From DASPPM01 sp052143835 (GTDB lineage Bacteria; Pseudomonadota; Alphaproteobacteria; JACZXZ01): DNA of 64,000 bases. The stretch covers positions 1 to 64,000 of the forward strand of contig JBKQRV010000027.1 in assembly GCA_052143835.1 (NCBI GenBank). The letters are read 5' to 3'. Of this stretch, positions 24,417 to 32,959 are shown one piece after another; the first letter of the stretch is position 1; the number at the start of each line of letters is the position of its first letter. A model generated the notes under the pieces. It saw only the letters and a list, made by a program, of their open reading frames with translations. It did no database searches and was not told where the DNA came from. The position numbers were made by a program, and so were the translations under genes.

Positions 24417-25312
24417 TTGCGGTTCTCCGGCGCGGTGAGGTCGCGCACTCCGTCCCCCAAGAGGTTGATGGCAAGCACGAGCGTAAAGAGGGCCACCCCC
24501 GGAATGGTGATCACCCAGGGGGTGAAGAACATGTACTCCTTGCCTTCGGCGATCATCAGGCCCCAGGAGGGCAGCGGCGACGGCACGCCGACGCCGAGAA
24601 ACGAGAGCGCCGCCTCGAGCAGGATCGCGTTCGCCATCTCGAGCGTGGCGACCACGATGATGGCGTTGAGGATGTTGGGCAGGATCTCGCTCGCCACCAC
24701 GCGCAGGCTCGAGCAGCCGACCGCCTGGGCGGCCGCGACATAATCGAGACCGCGGACCTGAAGGGTGACGCTCCGCGTCACCACGGCGAAGCGGTCCCAT
24801 AGGAGGAAGCCGAGCACGAGGATTACGTTCTCGAGCGAGCTGCCGGCGAGCGCGGCCACGGCGAGTGCGACCAGGATGATGGGCATGGCGAGCCGCGTGG
24901 TGATGATGAAGTTGATGGCGAGATCGACGCGGCCGCCGAAATAGCCCGCGAGCACGCCGAGCGTGGTGCCGATGAGCCCCGACATCGCCATCGCCGCGGT
25001 GCCGATGAGGAGCGAGATGCGCGTGCCGTAGATGAGGCGGCTCAGATAGTCGCGGCCGAGCTGGTCGGTGCCGAGCACATGGTTCCAGCTGCCGTCCGCG
25101 CTCCAGATCGGCGGGATGAGGCGTTGCGCGAGATTCTGGGCATAAGGATCGTGCGGCGCGAGCCAGGAGGCGTTGAGCGCCACGAGCAGGATGAAGGCGA
25201 GCGTGCCCGCGCCGAAGACAAAGGTGGTGTGGCCGAAGACGCGGCGGCGCAGGATCGCCGCGGCCGAGGGCTGCAGCCTGTCGCCGATGCCGATGAAGCT
25301 CTCGACGCTCAT
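24413..25312 (-). CDS. Peptide ABC transporter permease (OppC/DppC type)
   Basis: 299 aa inner-membrane subunit. The N-terminal OppC_N segment (RRRVFGHTTFVFGAGTLAFI) is followed by the periplasmic HDPYAQNLAQRLIPPIW and LGTDQLGRDYLSRLIYGTRI motifs typical of OppC. A BPD-type permease core follows with DYVAAAQAVGCSSLRVVASEILPN as the EAA loop that contacts the ATPases. Its stop overlaps the OppD start; it begins 12 bp after the partner permease gene. Confidence 0.94.
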   Translation of the reverse strand: MSVESFIGIGDRLQPSAAAILRRRVFGHTTFVFGAGTLAFILLVALNASWLAPHDPYAQNLAQRLIPPIWSADGSWNHVLGTDQLGRDYLSRLIYGTRISLLIGTAAMAMSGLIGTTLGVLAGYFGGRVDLAINFIITTRLAMPIILVALAVAALAGSSLENVILVLGFLLWDRFAVVTRSVTLQVRGLDYVAAAQAVGCSSLRVVASEILPNILNAIIVVATLEMANAILLEAALSFLGVGVPSPLPSWGLMIAEGKEYMFFTPWVITIPGVALFTLVLAINLLGDGVRDLTAPENRN

Positions 25313-25324
25313 TCGGGCGGCACC

Positions 25325-26242
25325 TCAGCGCACGCGGATGCGCGGATCGAGGAAGGCGTTGAGCATGTCGGCGAGAAGCGTCAGCACGATATAGATGCAC
25401 GCGAGCACCAGCACGATCGCCTGCACGACCGGGAAATCGGCGCGGCTGATCGCCTCCCAGGCGAGATAGCCGACGCCGTGGAGCGAGAAGACGCTCTCCA
25501 CCACGATCGAGCCGCCGAGGAGGAAGCCGAACTGAACGGCGGCCACCGCGACGACCGGGATGATCGCGTTGCGCAGCGCGTGCTTGAAGAGCACGCTTGC
25601 CGGACGCAGGCCCTTGGCGCGCGCGGTGCGGATGTAATCGGAGGCGAGCACCTCGAGCATGCCGGCGCGGGTGAGCCGCATGAACGCCGGCGTGGCGTAA
25701 TAGGCGAGCGTGATCGAGGGCATCACGTAATAGCGCCAGCCGCCGGTACCGGAGACCGGCAGCCAGCGCAGCTCGAGCCCGAAGAGGATGATCAGCAACA
25801 GGCCGAACCAGAAGCTCGGCAGGGCCTGGCCGAACACGGAAACCGTGAGGGCTAGGCGGTCGAGCCAGGTGTTCGGCCGGACGGCGGCGACGATGCCGAG
25901 CGGAATCGAGAGTGCGAGCGCCAGCGCGAGCGCGGTCGCGCCGAGCGTCATCGTGATCGGCAGGCGCTCGGCGATCATGTCGAACACCGGCTCCCGGTTG
26001 AAGAAGGATTGGCCGAAGTCGCCCTTGAGCGCCCTCTCGCCCCATTCGAGATACTGCACCGGCAACGGCCGGTCGAGGCCGTAGGACTTGCGCACCTGAT
26101 CGACGTCGGCCGCCGTGGCGGCCGGCCCCGCGAGCGCCTGGGCGAGATCGCCCGAGAGGTGCAGCAGCATGAAGCTGATGATCGAGACGGTGATCGCGAC
26201 GAGGAGCGCGACCAGGCTTCGCTTGAGGAAATAGGCGAGCAA
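25325..26242 (-). CDS. Peptide ABC transporter permease (OppB/DppB type)
   Basis: 305 aa inner-membrane subunit with six predicted transmembrane helices. The N-terminus MLAYFLKRSLVALLVAITVS, then YGLDRPLPVQYLEW and GDFGQSFFNREPV, are standard for DppB/OppB. The EAA loop reads DYIRTARAKGLRPASVLFKHALRN. It is directly preceded by the substrate-binding protein gene (32 bp gap) on the same strand. Confidence 0.94.
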   Translation of the reverse strand: MLAYFLKRSLVALLVAITVSIISFMLLHLSGDLAQALAGPAATAADVDQVRKSYGLDRPLPVQYLEWGERALKGDFGQSFFNREPVFDMIAERLPITMTLGATALALALALSIPLGIVAAVRPNTWLDRLALTVSVFGQALPSFWFGLLLIILFGLELRWLPVSGTGGWRYYVMPSITLAYYATPAFMRLTRAGMLEVLASDYIRTARAKGLRPASVLFKHALRNAIIPVVAVAAVQFGFLLGGSIVVESVFSLHGVGYLAWEAISRADFPVVQAIVLVLACIYIVLTLLADMLNAFLDPRIRVR

Positions 26243-26274
26243 CGCGCTTGCCTCGTGCGTTCCCGGCTATTCGC

Positions 26275-27798
26275 TCATTTCCACCCGTAGAGGTAATAGC
26301 GCGGGATCTCGTCCTTGAAGGGGGTGAAGTCGAGGTCGCTCGTGTAGGCGTAATAGATGGCGTAGGAGTTCATCGGCAGCATGTACATCTGGTCCATGAT
26401 GCGCTCGATCGCCTTCTTGTAGAGCGCTTGCCGCTGGCTCGCGTGCGGATTGGTGTCGGCGGCGTGCACGGTCTCTTGCAGCTCCTTGTCGCCGGTGAAA
26501 TCGTCGGCCGAGCCGGTGAAGAAGTTGCCGAGCATGGCGGAGGCATCGTTGATCGAGTAGGAGCCCCAGTCGCCGAAGGAGATCGGCGTCACCCCTTCGT
26601 GGTTCTTGTTGCGGAAGGTGGGATATTCGAGGAGCTGGATGTTGGCGCGAACGCCGATCGCGCGCATGTAGCCGGCGAGCGCATCCTCCCAGCTGCGCGG
26701 CTGGCGGAAGGCGTAGAGCTGGGTATCGAAGCCGTTTTCGTAGCCGGCCTCCTTCATCAGCGCCTTGGCCTTTTTGAGGTCGTAATCGTACTGCGTCGCC
26801 CCCTGGTAGCAGCCGAACTGGGTCGTGAAGCAGGGCGCCCTGAGCAGATGTGCAGAGGGGGCGAAGAAGGTCTTGGTGAACTCGTCGCGGTTGATCGCGT
26901 AGGCGATCGCGCGCCTCACGCGCACGTCCTGGAGCGGCGATTTGCCCGAGCGGCCGGCCGCGTCGAAATAGATGTAGCCGGAGCGCATCGTCTCGCCGTC
27001 GACGGTGGTCAGGCCCTTGACCTTGCCGATGTTCGCCACCTGGTCGGTCGGCACGTACCACATCCAATCGATCCCGCCCGAGAGCAGCTCGGCGATCTGG
27101 GTGGTCTTCTCCGGGATGAAGCGCTCGTAGATCTTGCCGATCTTCGGCTTGCCCTTGGGGCTGCCGTCCCAATAGTCGGCGTTCTTGACGAAGGTCGCGG
27201 ACTTGCCGGGCTCGAGGCTCTCGACCTTGTAGGGGCCGCTGCCGATGGGCTTCTTGCCCATGCCCTCGGGCCCGACCTTGGCATAATAGACGTGCGGGTA
27301 GATCGGCATCGGGCCGGAGACGTATTCGAGGGCGGCGGGGAAGGGCGCCTTCAAGTGGATGCGGACCTTGTATTGGTCGATCTTCTCCGCGTTCTTGATC
27401 CAGGCGACGTTGGTGGTGTTGAGCACCTTGTTCGCCGGATCGGACACGAAGTTGAGGGTATAGACCACATCGTCCGCGTCGAAGGGCTGGCCGTCATGGA
27501 ACTTGACCCCCTGGCGCAGCTCGAACTCGAGCGTCACGTCGTCGACCCAGCGCCAGGCGGTGGCGAGCTCGGGCTTGTACTCGAAGGTCACCGGGTCGCG
27601 CTCGATCAGCTGGTCCCACACCATACGCGCGAAGAGGATGCCCTCGCGGTTGGTGTTGAAATAGGCATCCGCGTTGTCGATCGGCGCATCCCAGGCGATG
27701 TTGAGGGTGTCGTCCTTCTTGCCGGCCTCGGCCGAGCCGGCGCAAAGCGCCGTTGCGACGAACGCCGGGACCAAGGCGAGTGCCAACCTGTTGAGCAT
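26275..27798 (-). CDS. Peptide ABC transporter substrate-binding protein (SBP_bac_5)
   Basis: 507 aa with a Sec signal peptide (MLNRLALALVPAFVATALC, cut after AEA). It has the family-5 solute-binding fold: LNIAWDAPIDNADAYF, LATAWRWVDDVTLEFELRQGVKFHDG, and VRRAIAYAINRDEF. It would capture peptides or related solutes in the periplasm for the permease genes that follow (order A-B-C-D-F). The RBS is GGGAG/AGGA before ATG. Proximity to a D-aminoacylase and an M81 peptidase suggests unusual peptides as ligand; this is inferred from context. Confidence 0.93.
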   Translation of the reverse strand: MLNRLALALVPAFVATALCAGSAEAGKKDDTLNIAWDAPIDNADAYFNTNREGILFARMVWDQLIERDPVTFEYKPELATAWRWVDDVTLEFELRQGVKFHDGQPFDADDVVYTLNFVSDPANKVLNTTNVAWIKNAEKIDQYKVRIHLKAPFPAALEYVSGPMPIYPHVYYAKVGPEGMGKKPIGSGPYKVESLEPGKSATFVKNADYWDGSPKGKPKIGKIYERFIPEKTTQIAELLSGGIDWMWYVPTDQVANIGKVKGLTTVDGETMRSGYIYFDAAGRSGKSPLQDVRVRRAIAYAINRDEFTKTFFAPSAHLLRAPCFTTQFGCYQGATQYDYDLKKAKALMKEAGYENGFDTQLYAFRQPRSWEDALAGYMRAIGVRANIQLLEYPTFRNKNHEGVTPISFGDWGSYSINDASAMLGNFFTGSADDFTGDKELQETVHAADTNPHASQRQALYKKAIERIMDQMYMLPMNSYAIYYAYTSDLDFTPFKDEIPRYYLYGWK

Positions 27799-28069
27799 GA
27801 GTCCTGTCTCCCGTTTTAGCCGCGGGCGTTTGGCCCCCCTGCCGCGGCGCTTGGCGAAATGGCGTGCGCGGCTCTTTCGCGGCCGCTCCAGCGGCCTTTC
27901 TTATATTCGTGCGCGGAAAACCTTAGCTTAGCGCAAGAGGGTCCACAAGCGCGCCCGGAGCAACGCTGCCCCCGACCGTCGAGGCCCGCGTCTTCCCCGA
28001 CGTCGCGAGACCCTCGTCGCGGCCGGCCTTTCCCGTTAGACTAGAGCCAAGGAAGACGAGAGGAATAAG

Positions 28070-28948
28070 ATGAACGTCATCGAGAGCTTGAGCATCGAGC
28101 GTTGGTTGGGGCCCTTCGCGCCCGAGCTGCAACGACGCGCCACCGAGGCGCTCGAGAGCGGCAAGGTGCTTTATTGTCCGAAGCTCGCCTTCGCCATCGA
28201 GGAAGGCGAGCAAGCGCTCTTTTCGCCTGCGCTCTCGAACGGCAAGGCCAAGAACATCAGTCTCGATCCTCTGAGCGGCGCCTGTCAGGGGCTCGCGGCC
28301 ACACGCGAGGTGAGCGCCCGCGTCGCCGCCATGATGGAGCGTTTCGCGCGCGCGGCCAGCCGCCTCGTCGCCGACTTGTTCCCCGGCTATGCCGCCGGGC
28401 TCGAGCGCGCACGGACAAGCTACCGGCCGGTCGAGATCGAGGGACGCGGCTATTCAGCGCTCAAGGACGACAAGCTCCTTCACGTGGATGCCTTCCCTTC
28501 GCGGCCCACGCATGGACGGCGCATCCTGCGCCTCTTCAGCAATGTCGATCCGCACGGCAAGCTGCGGCTCTGGCACGTGGGCGAGCCCTTCGAGGCCTTC
28601 GCCCGCCAATTCCTCCCGCACGTGCGCAAGCCGCTGCCGGGCGAAGGCTGGCTGCTCGAGAGCCTCGGCATCACCAAGGGCCGGCGCGGCGCCTACGATC
28701 ACCTCATGCTCGGGCTGCATGACCGCGGCAAGCGCGACGCCCATTACCAAAACACGGCGCCCCAGGAAGCCCTATCGTTCCCGGGCGGGAGCACCTGGCT
28801 CTGCTACACCGATCAGGTGCTGCATGCGGCACTCGGAGGCCAGTTCGCGCTCGAGCAAACCTTCCACCTCGATATCGAGGCCATGGCCGATCCCTTGCGC
28901 TCGCCCCTCAAGGTGCTCGAGCGATTGACGGGCCACGCGCTCGTCTGA
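28070..28948 (+). CDS. Kdo hydroxylase family protein (KdoO-like Fe(II)/2-oxoglutarate dioxygenase)
   Basis: 292 aa, full length for the family. Known members hydroxylate the 3-position of Kdo in lipid A-Kdo to give Ko, a change that protects lipopolysaccharide. The iron-ligand motif appears as H138-V-D140 in KLLHVDAFPSRPTHGRRILR; a distal His lies in TDQVLHAALGG. The ATG has GAGAGGAAT just upstream. No other LPS gene is near. It ends 13 bp from the convergent carbonic-anhydrase-like gene. Confidence 0.85.
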   Translation: MNVIESLSIERWLGPFAPELQRRATEALESGKVLYCPKLAFAIEEGEQALFSPALSNGKAKNISLDPLSGACQGLAATREVSARVAAMMERFARAASRLVADLFPGYAAGLERARTSYRPVEIEGRGYSALKDDKLLHVDAFPSRPTHGRRILRLFSNVDPHGKLRLWHVGEPFEAFARQFLPHVRKPLPGEGWLLESLGITKGRRGAYDHLMLGLHDRGKRDAHYQNTAPQEALSFPGGSTWLCYTDQVLHAALGGQFALEQTFHLDIEAMADPLRSPLKVLERLTGHALV

Positions 28949-28961
28949 GCCGAGACCGCGC

Positions 28962-29552
28962 TCAGGCCACCGTCTCGACCGATCCGTCAAGCGCCATCAA
29001 CAGAAGCTCGGTCCCAAGGCTCGGGTGTCTCTTGGCGATGGCCGCCCGGAGCCTCCGCAGCTCCTTGGCATGAACCTCATATTCCTCCTTAGGATTCTTG
29101 GAGAAGTCCTTGCCAAATATAAGTGTATAGGCGCCGCAATCCCGATGGTCGAGGAGCAGGACCTGGTGGATATGGTGGAGCTCGATGGCGATCTTGAGAT
29201 GCTCCCAAAAGGTCGTGCGCCAGGCGGGAAACTTGCTGGTCTCGGCGCCCAAGGAGGCGCCGGCAAGCACCGCATGGTCGTATTTCCCGGCCATGCCGCG
29301 GCCGTCCATGTAACGCGTCGTCGCGTCCGTGAGGCGGTAATCGATGCAGCTCAACAGCAAGGCGTCGGCCTCCCCGGCGGCGAAGGCCGGGGCCCAAGGG
29401 ACCCCGCCGAGCGCGGCGGCGGTGCCGAGAGCAAGGAGAGCAAGAAAGCGGCGGCGGTCCGGGACGGCAAGGGTGAGGCGGGCTTGGTGGGCGCATCCGC
29501 ATGGCGCGCGCAGCACCTCCCTCGCGGATGGGGTGATCGGATTGCTGTGCAT
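28962..29552 (-). CDS. Tat-exported beta-carbonic-anhydrase-like protein
   Basis: 196 aa. The N-terminus carries a twin-arginine signal (DRRRFLALLALG at 32-43, hydrophobic core, cut near AFA at about 58). The mature part has LLLSCIDYRLTD (C69-x-D71-x-R73) and LLLDHRDCGAY (H136-x-x-C139), the zinc ligands and Asp-Arg dyad of beta-carbonic anhydrases. It is shorter than typical enzymes (about 140 mature residues), so activity is not certain. Export by Tat fits folding with zinc in the cytoplasm. It has no obvious operon partner. Confidence 0.8.
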   Translation of the reverse strand: MHSNPITPSAREVLRAPCGCAHQARLTLAVPDRRRFLALLALGTAAALGGVPWAPAFAAGEADALLLSCIDYRLTDATTRYMDGRGMAGKYDHAVLAGASLGAETSKFPAWRTTFWEHLKIAIELHHIHQVLLLDHRDCGAYTLIFGKDFSKNPKEEYEVHAKELRRLRAAIAKRHPSLGTELLLMALDGSVETVA

Positions 29553-29748
29553 GGCCTGGCCCCTTCGTGCGGGTGATCCTTAAGTCCGCATCATGTTATT
29601 CCCCGGCCGCCTACGCGTATAGTCAAGGGGTTTCGCTCTCCCTGTTGGTAGTGACGCGCTTCGTCACCGGACTGTAACGGCGGGCCGGACCCCGGCGTGA
29701 GAGGCCGGCAAGCCCCGGGTCGCCCGGTAAAAGTTGTAGCGGCAGGCG

Positions 29749-29757
29749 TGCTATAAT
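29749..29757 (+). promoter_or_regulatory. Extended -10 promoter for the HD-GYP gene
   Basis: TGCTATAAT: a perfect TATAAT (29752-29757) preceded by the TGn extension. No good -35 lies 16-18 bp upstream, as expected for extended -10 promoters. The transcript would start near 29764, before every candidate start codon of the next gene. Confidence 0.5.
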
Positions 29758-29845
29758 CTTTAAAATGAGTTGAAATCGCTGTAGAAATGCTGGTTTGGGG
29801 CCGCTCAGAGCCGTGCCTTCGATGGCGGCTGGGAAAGCCAAGACC

Positions 29846-31507
29846 ATGGCCAATGATCAGGCAAGCGTTGCGGTGGCGGAGAGGCAAGCGGCGGCCGACA
29901 TCGCCGGCGAGCTCAAGGAGCTCGTCGATCTCGGCATCGCGCTCTCCGCCGAGCGGAACCACGAGCGCCTCCTCGAGCGCATCGTCTGCGGCGCCATGTC
30001 GATTGCCAAGGCGGACGGCGGCACGCTTTACCTGCGCACCGAGGACGATACCTTGCGCTTCGTCATTCTGCGCAACGACATGCTCGAGATCGCGATCGGC
30101 GGCACCACGGGAAAGCCGATCAATTTCCCGGCGCTGCAGCTTTACCACGACGCCGCGCGCACCGAGCCCAACCACAATCAGGTCGCGACCCATGTGGCGC
30201 ATACCGGCGCCACGATCAACATCGGCGATGCCTATCACGCCGAAGGTTTCGATTTCTCCGGCACGCGCAAGTTCGACGAGAGCACGGGCTATCGCTCGGA
30301 AAGCTTTCTCACCGTGCCGCTCAAGAACCACAAAGGGGAGGTCACCGGGGTCCTGCAGCTCATCAACGCGCTCGACCCCGCAACTCGCCGGGTCATTCCG
30401 TTCGGCAGCGCCATCGTCCCGGTGATCGAATCGCTCGGCAGCCAGGCGGCCGTGGCGCTGGAGAACCAGCAGCTCATCGAGGCGGAGCGCGCGCTCTTCG
30501 ACTCCTTCATCCATATGATGGCGGGTGCGGTCGACGCCAAGTCGCCTTACACAGGCGGCCACTGCCAACGCGTGCCGATGCTGACCCACATGCTGGTCGA
30601 GGCGGCCTGCGAAGCGAAGGACGGACCGTTCGCCGGTTTCAAACTCTCCGACGAGCAATTGTACGAAATCCGCGTCGCGGCAGGCCTCCACGACGTCGGC
30701 AAGGTGGTGACGCCGGTCCACATCATGGACAAGGCGACCAAGCTCGAGAAAATCTGCGACCGGATCGACGAGATCCGCGCGCGCGCCGAGGTCATCTGCC
30801 GCGATATCGATCTCGCCCACCGTGACCGCCTCGCCGCCGGCGGCGACCCCGCAGCGCTGGCGGCCGAGCGCGAAGCGGCCATCGCCGCGCTTCGGGACGA
30901 CGTCAAGGCGCTGGCCGAGTGCAACATCGGGGGCGAGTACCTCTCCGATGCGACGGTCGCGCGCATACGCGGGATCGCGAAGCGCCGGTGGAGCCTGGAC
31001 GGCGAGGAGCGTCCCTTCCTTAGCGACGACGAGGTGGAGAACCTCACGATTCGCCGCGGTACCTTGAACGAGGCCGACCGTAAGATCATCAACGACCATA
31101 TCGTGCTGACGATCCAGATGCTGGAGGCACTGCCGTTCCCCAAGCATCTGCGGCGCGTGCCGGAGATCGCGGGCGGCCACCACGAGAAGATGGACGGTAC
31201 GGGCTATCCCAAGGGCCTCAAGCGCGAGCAGATGTCGATCCCCGCGCGCATGATGGGCGTCGCCGACGTGTTCGAGGCGCTCACCGCCTGCGACCGCCCT
31301 TATAAAAAGCCGAAAACGCTCTCGGAGTCGCTCTCCATCATGCGCGCCATGTGCGAGAACCGCCATCTCGACCCGGACATCTTCCGGCTCATGGTCAAGT
31401 CGGGCATCTATCGGAGCTACGCCGAGCGCTTCCTGCTGAAAGAGCAAATCGACGCGGTGGACGAGGCCCCTCTTCTCCGCGAAGGCGGTGCAAGCCCGCG
31501 CACTTAG
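29846..31507 (+). CDS. GAF-HD-GYP cyclic-di-GMP phosphodiesterase-like protein
   Basis: 553 aa. A GAF sensor domain (about 20-200) precedes an HD-GYP domain with AGLHDVGKVVTP (H282-D283) and GGHHEKMDGTGYPKGL (from H445), including the GYP motif. HD-GYP proteins hydrolyse c-di-GMP. The HD and HHE motifs are 162 residues apart, about 100 more than usual. The extra part is charged and helical (IDEIRARAEVICRDIDLAHR onward) and lies between the HD helix and NDHIVLTIQML. Starts at TTG 29795 and ATG 29822 are also possible; I chose 29846 because GGGAAA lies 9 nt upstream. A palindromic repeat starts 22 nt after the stop. Confidence 0.87.
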   Translation: MANDQASVAVAERQAAADIAGELKELVDLGIALSAERNHERLLERIVCGAMSIAKADGGTLYLRTEDDTLRFVILRNDMLEIAIGGTTGKPINFPALQLYHDAARTEPNHNQVATHVAHTGATINIGDAYHAEGFDFSGTRKFDESTGYRSESFLTVPLKNHKGEVTGVLQLINALDPATRRVIPFGSAIVPVIESLGSQAAVALENQQLIEAERALFDSFIHMMAGAVDAKSPYTGGHCQRVPMLTHMLVEAACEAKDGPFAGFKLSDEQLYEIRVAAGLHDVGKVVTPVHIMDKATKLEKICDRIDEIRARAEVICRDIDLAHRDRLAAGGDPAALAAEREAAIAALRDDVKALAECNIGGEYLSDATVARIRGIAKRRWSLDGEERPFLSDDEVENLTIRRGTLNEADRKIINDHIVLTIQMLEALPFPKHLRRVPEIAGGHHEKMDGTGYPKGLKREQMSIPARMMGVADVFEALTACDRPYKKPKTLSESLSIMRAMCENRHLDPDIFRLMVKSGIYRSYAERFLLKEQIDAVDEAPLLREGGASPRT

Positions 31508-31529
31508 GGCAGCGCGTCGCCGCGAATGT

Positions 31530-31690
31530 CCTGGCTCTGAAATTCACCACGTCAGGAGAACACTCGTCATTGCGAGGCGCCCGAAGGGCGACGAAGCAAT
31601 CCAGAAACGGTTTCATCCAACGTCCCGCCCCGGCGTACGCCGGGGTTCGCTGCGCTCGCAATGACGCTTATTTCCGGGTGCGACGAACTT
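31530..31690 (+). repeat. Dispersed palindromic element, copy 2
   Basis: Begins CCTGGCTCTGAA, has CGTCATTGCGAGGCGCCCGA and GACGAAGCAATCCAG on the left, and CTGCGCTCGCAATGACG then TTATTTCCGGGTG and GACGAACTTCCG on the right. It is the same element as at 14929-15067 with a different middle. It starts 22 nt after the HD-GYP stop and fills the convergent gap before the bactofilin gene. Confidence 0.87.
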
Positions 31691-31703
31691 CCGAATATCG
31701 TCG

Positions 31704-32288
31704 TTAATTCTGCTTGGAACCCAGCCCCAGGCTCTTGATGTCGCCGTTGATCTCGCCGCCCTCTTCGATCTCGAGCCGGCCATAGCGGATGGTCCCGCTT
31801 ACCTGTCCCGTGCTGTGGATCAGGAGATTCTCGCGCACGGTGAGCGAGCCCTCATAGTGGCCCGAGACCTCGGCGCTTTCGATTTCTGCGGCTCCCTTGA
31901 AGGTGCCGCTTTCGGCAATCTCGATGGTGTGGCACTCCTGCAGCTCCGCCTCGACGCGCCCCTCGACGATGAGGCGGTCGCATGAGGCGATCTTGCCGTT
32001 GAGCGAGATGTCGCGGCCGACGATCAGTTTCTTGCTCTCGGGTTTGGCCGCCGGCGCCGGGAGGGTGGCCTCCAGCCTTCGCGCCGGGTTGGGAATCTCG
32101 ATCACCCGTCGGTAGGGTTCCGCCCCCGGACGCACCGGCTGAAACGGCTTATTGGCCATCTCGGCGCTCTCCAAGCCCGGCGGCCGGGCCTGAGGTGCTG
32201 CGGCTGTGGCGCCGCCGCCGCGTGGATTCGCTTCGTCCCTCGAGGTCTTGGCGCCGACGTCCTCGTCCGAACCCTTGCGCTTGAACAT
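31704..32288 (-). CDS. Bactofilin (polymer-forming cytoskeletal protein)
   Basis: 194 aa. The central domain (about 88-188) is the bactofilin beta-helix: KLIVGRDISLNGKIASCDRL, then VEGRVEAEL, and GTFKGAAEIESAEVSGHYEGSL with regular glycine spacing. The N-terminus (1-85) is a disordered, Pro/Ala-rich tail, as in family members that bind membranes or partners. Bactofilins polymerise into filaments that organise cell-wall enzymes. No M23 peptidase, the common bactofilin partner, is in the window. Confidence 0.92.
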   Translation of the reverse strand: MFKRKGSDEDVGAKTSRDEANPRGGGATAAAPQARPPGLESAEMANKPFQPVRPGAEPYRRVIEIPNPARRLEATLPAPAAKPESKKLIVGRDISLNGKIASCDRLIVEGRVEAELQECHTIEIAESGTFKGAAEIESAEVSGHYEGSLTVRENLLIHSTGQVSGTIRYGRLEIEEGGEINGDIKSLGLGSKQN

Positions 32289-32512
32289 TGCTCATTTCCC
32301 CTTTGCCGTTTGACACTCCCGCGCCCGCTCGCCCTTGCCCAGCGGGAACTGCCGCGGCGTATTGCGTTGTTTATTTTTGAAAATCTGCCGCGTGATGCCA
32401 AGCGATGAAAGGGACAAAATTGAGACCGGCGCGGGCCGCCAAATCGACCCTCGCGGCATCGCTCGAAGCGGAGATCCCGAGATCGGACGCCGTGCCTCGC
32501 GCGAAGAGCACT

Positions 32513-32926
32513 TCACTGCCGCCGCCGCATCCTTTCGCGCTGTTCTTCCATCAGCTCCTGCACCTTGCGCTGCTCCCAATCGCGGCTCGTCCACGGCAGC
32601 ATCTCGTAAGCGTACGCCGCATGCAGGCCGACGAAGAGACCCCAGCCCAGGAGGACCTGGTAGAACCAGGGGTCTCCCGGCGTGGAAACATCGATCAGCA
32701 GAAGCAGGATGTTGACGATCGCGAAGAGCGAGAGATGGGTGTAGAAGAGACGCAGCGATTTGACCCGACGCCAAGCCCACTGCTCAAGCTCGGCCTCGCG
32801 CGCGGCCTCGCGGGCGCCGATGCCCGGTGCGATCTCGATGGGCTCGCTGCCCGTGCCCCTGCTGTGTTGGTTTGCCGCCATCCCGCCGTTCCCGTGCCGC
32901 CCGTCCCGCTCGGCGGACGGCATCAT
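32513..32926 (-). CDS. 2TM domain protein
   Basis: 137 aa. A hydrophilic N-terminal tail of about 50 residues is followed by RRVKSLRLFYTHLSLFAIVNILLLL and a second membrane helix (FYQVLLGWGLFVGLHAAYAYE). It ends with a short charged helix (DWEQRKVQELMEEQRERMRR). This is the 2TM domain (PF13239 type) found alone or in membrane-bound regulators. Function is unknown. ATG 32881 (residue 16) is an equally good start. The 224-bp gap to the bactofilin gene shows nothing distinct. Confidence 0.7.
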   Translation of the reverse strand: MMPSAERDGRHGNGGMAANQHSRGTGSEPIEIAPGIGAREAAREAELEQWAWRRVKSLRLFYTHLSLFAIVNILLLLIDVSTPGDPWFYQVLLGWGLFVGLHAAYAYEMLPWTSRDWEQRKVQELMEEQRERMRRRQ

Positions 32927-32959
32927 GCTAACACGTCGCGGCTGCCATCGCGAGCCGGC

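Noticed and set aside
23409..26045. 878-residue minus-strand frame that would look like a fused transporter protein
   Set aside because: Only the last 335 residues match an OppD ATPase. The upstream part is the wrong frame of the two permease genes; the TTG start at 24416 explains the gene.
29591..31447. 618-residue open frame on the minus strand
   Set aside because: Antisense to the GAF/HD-GYP gene, whose HD and GYP motifs fix the coding strand.
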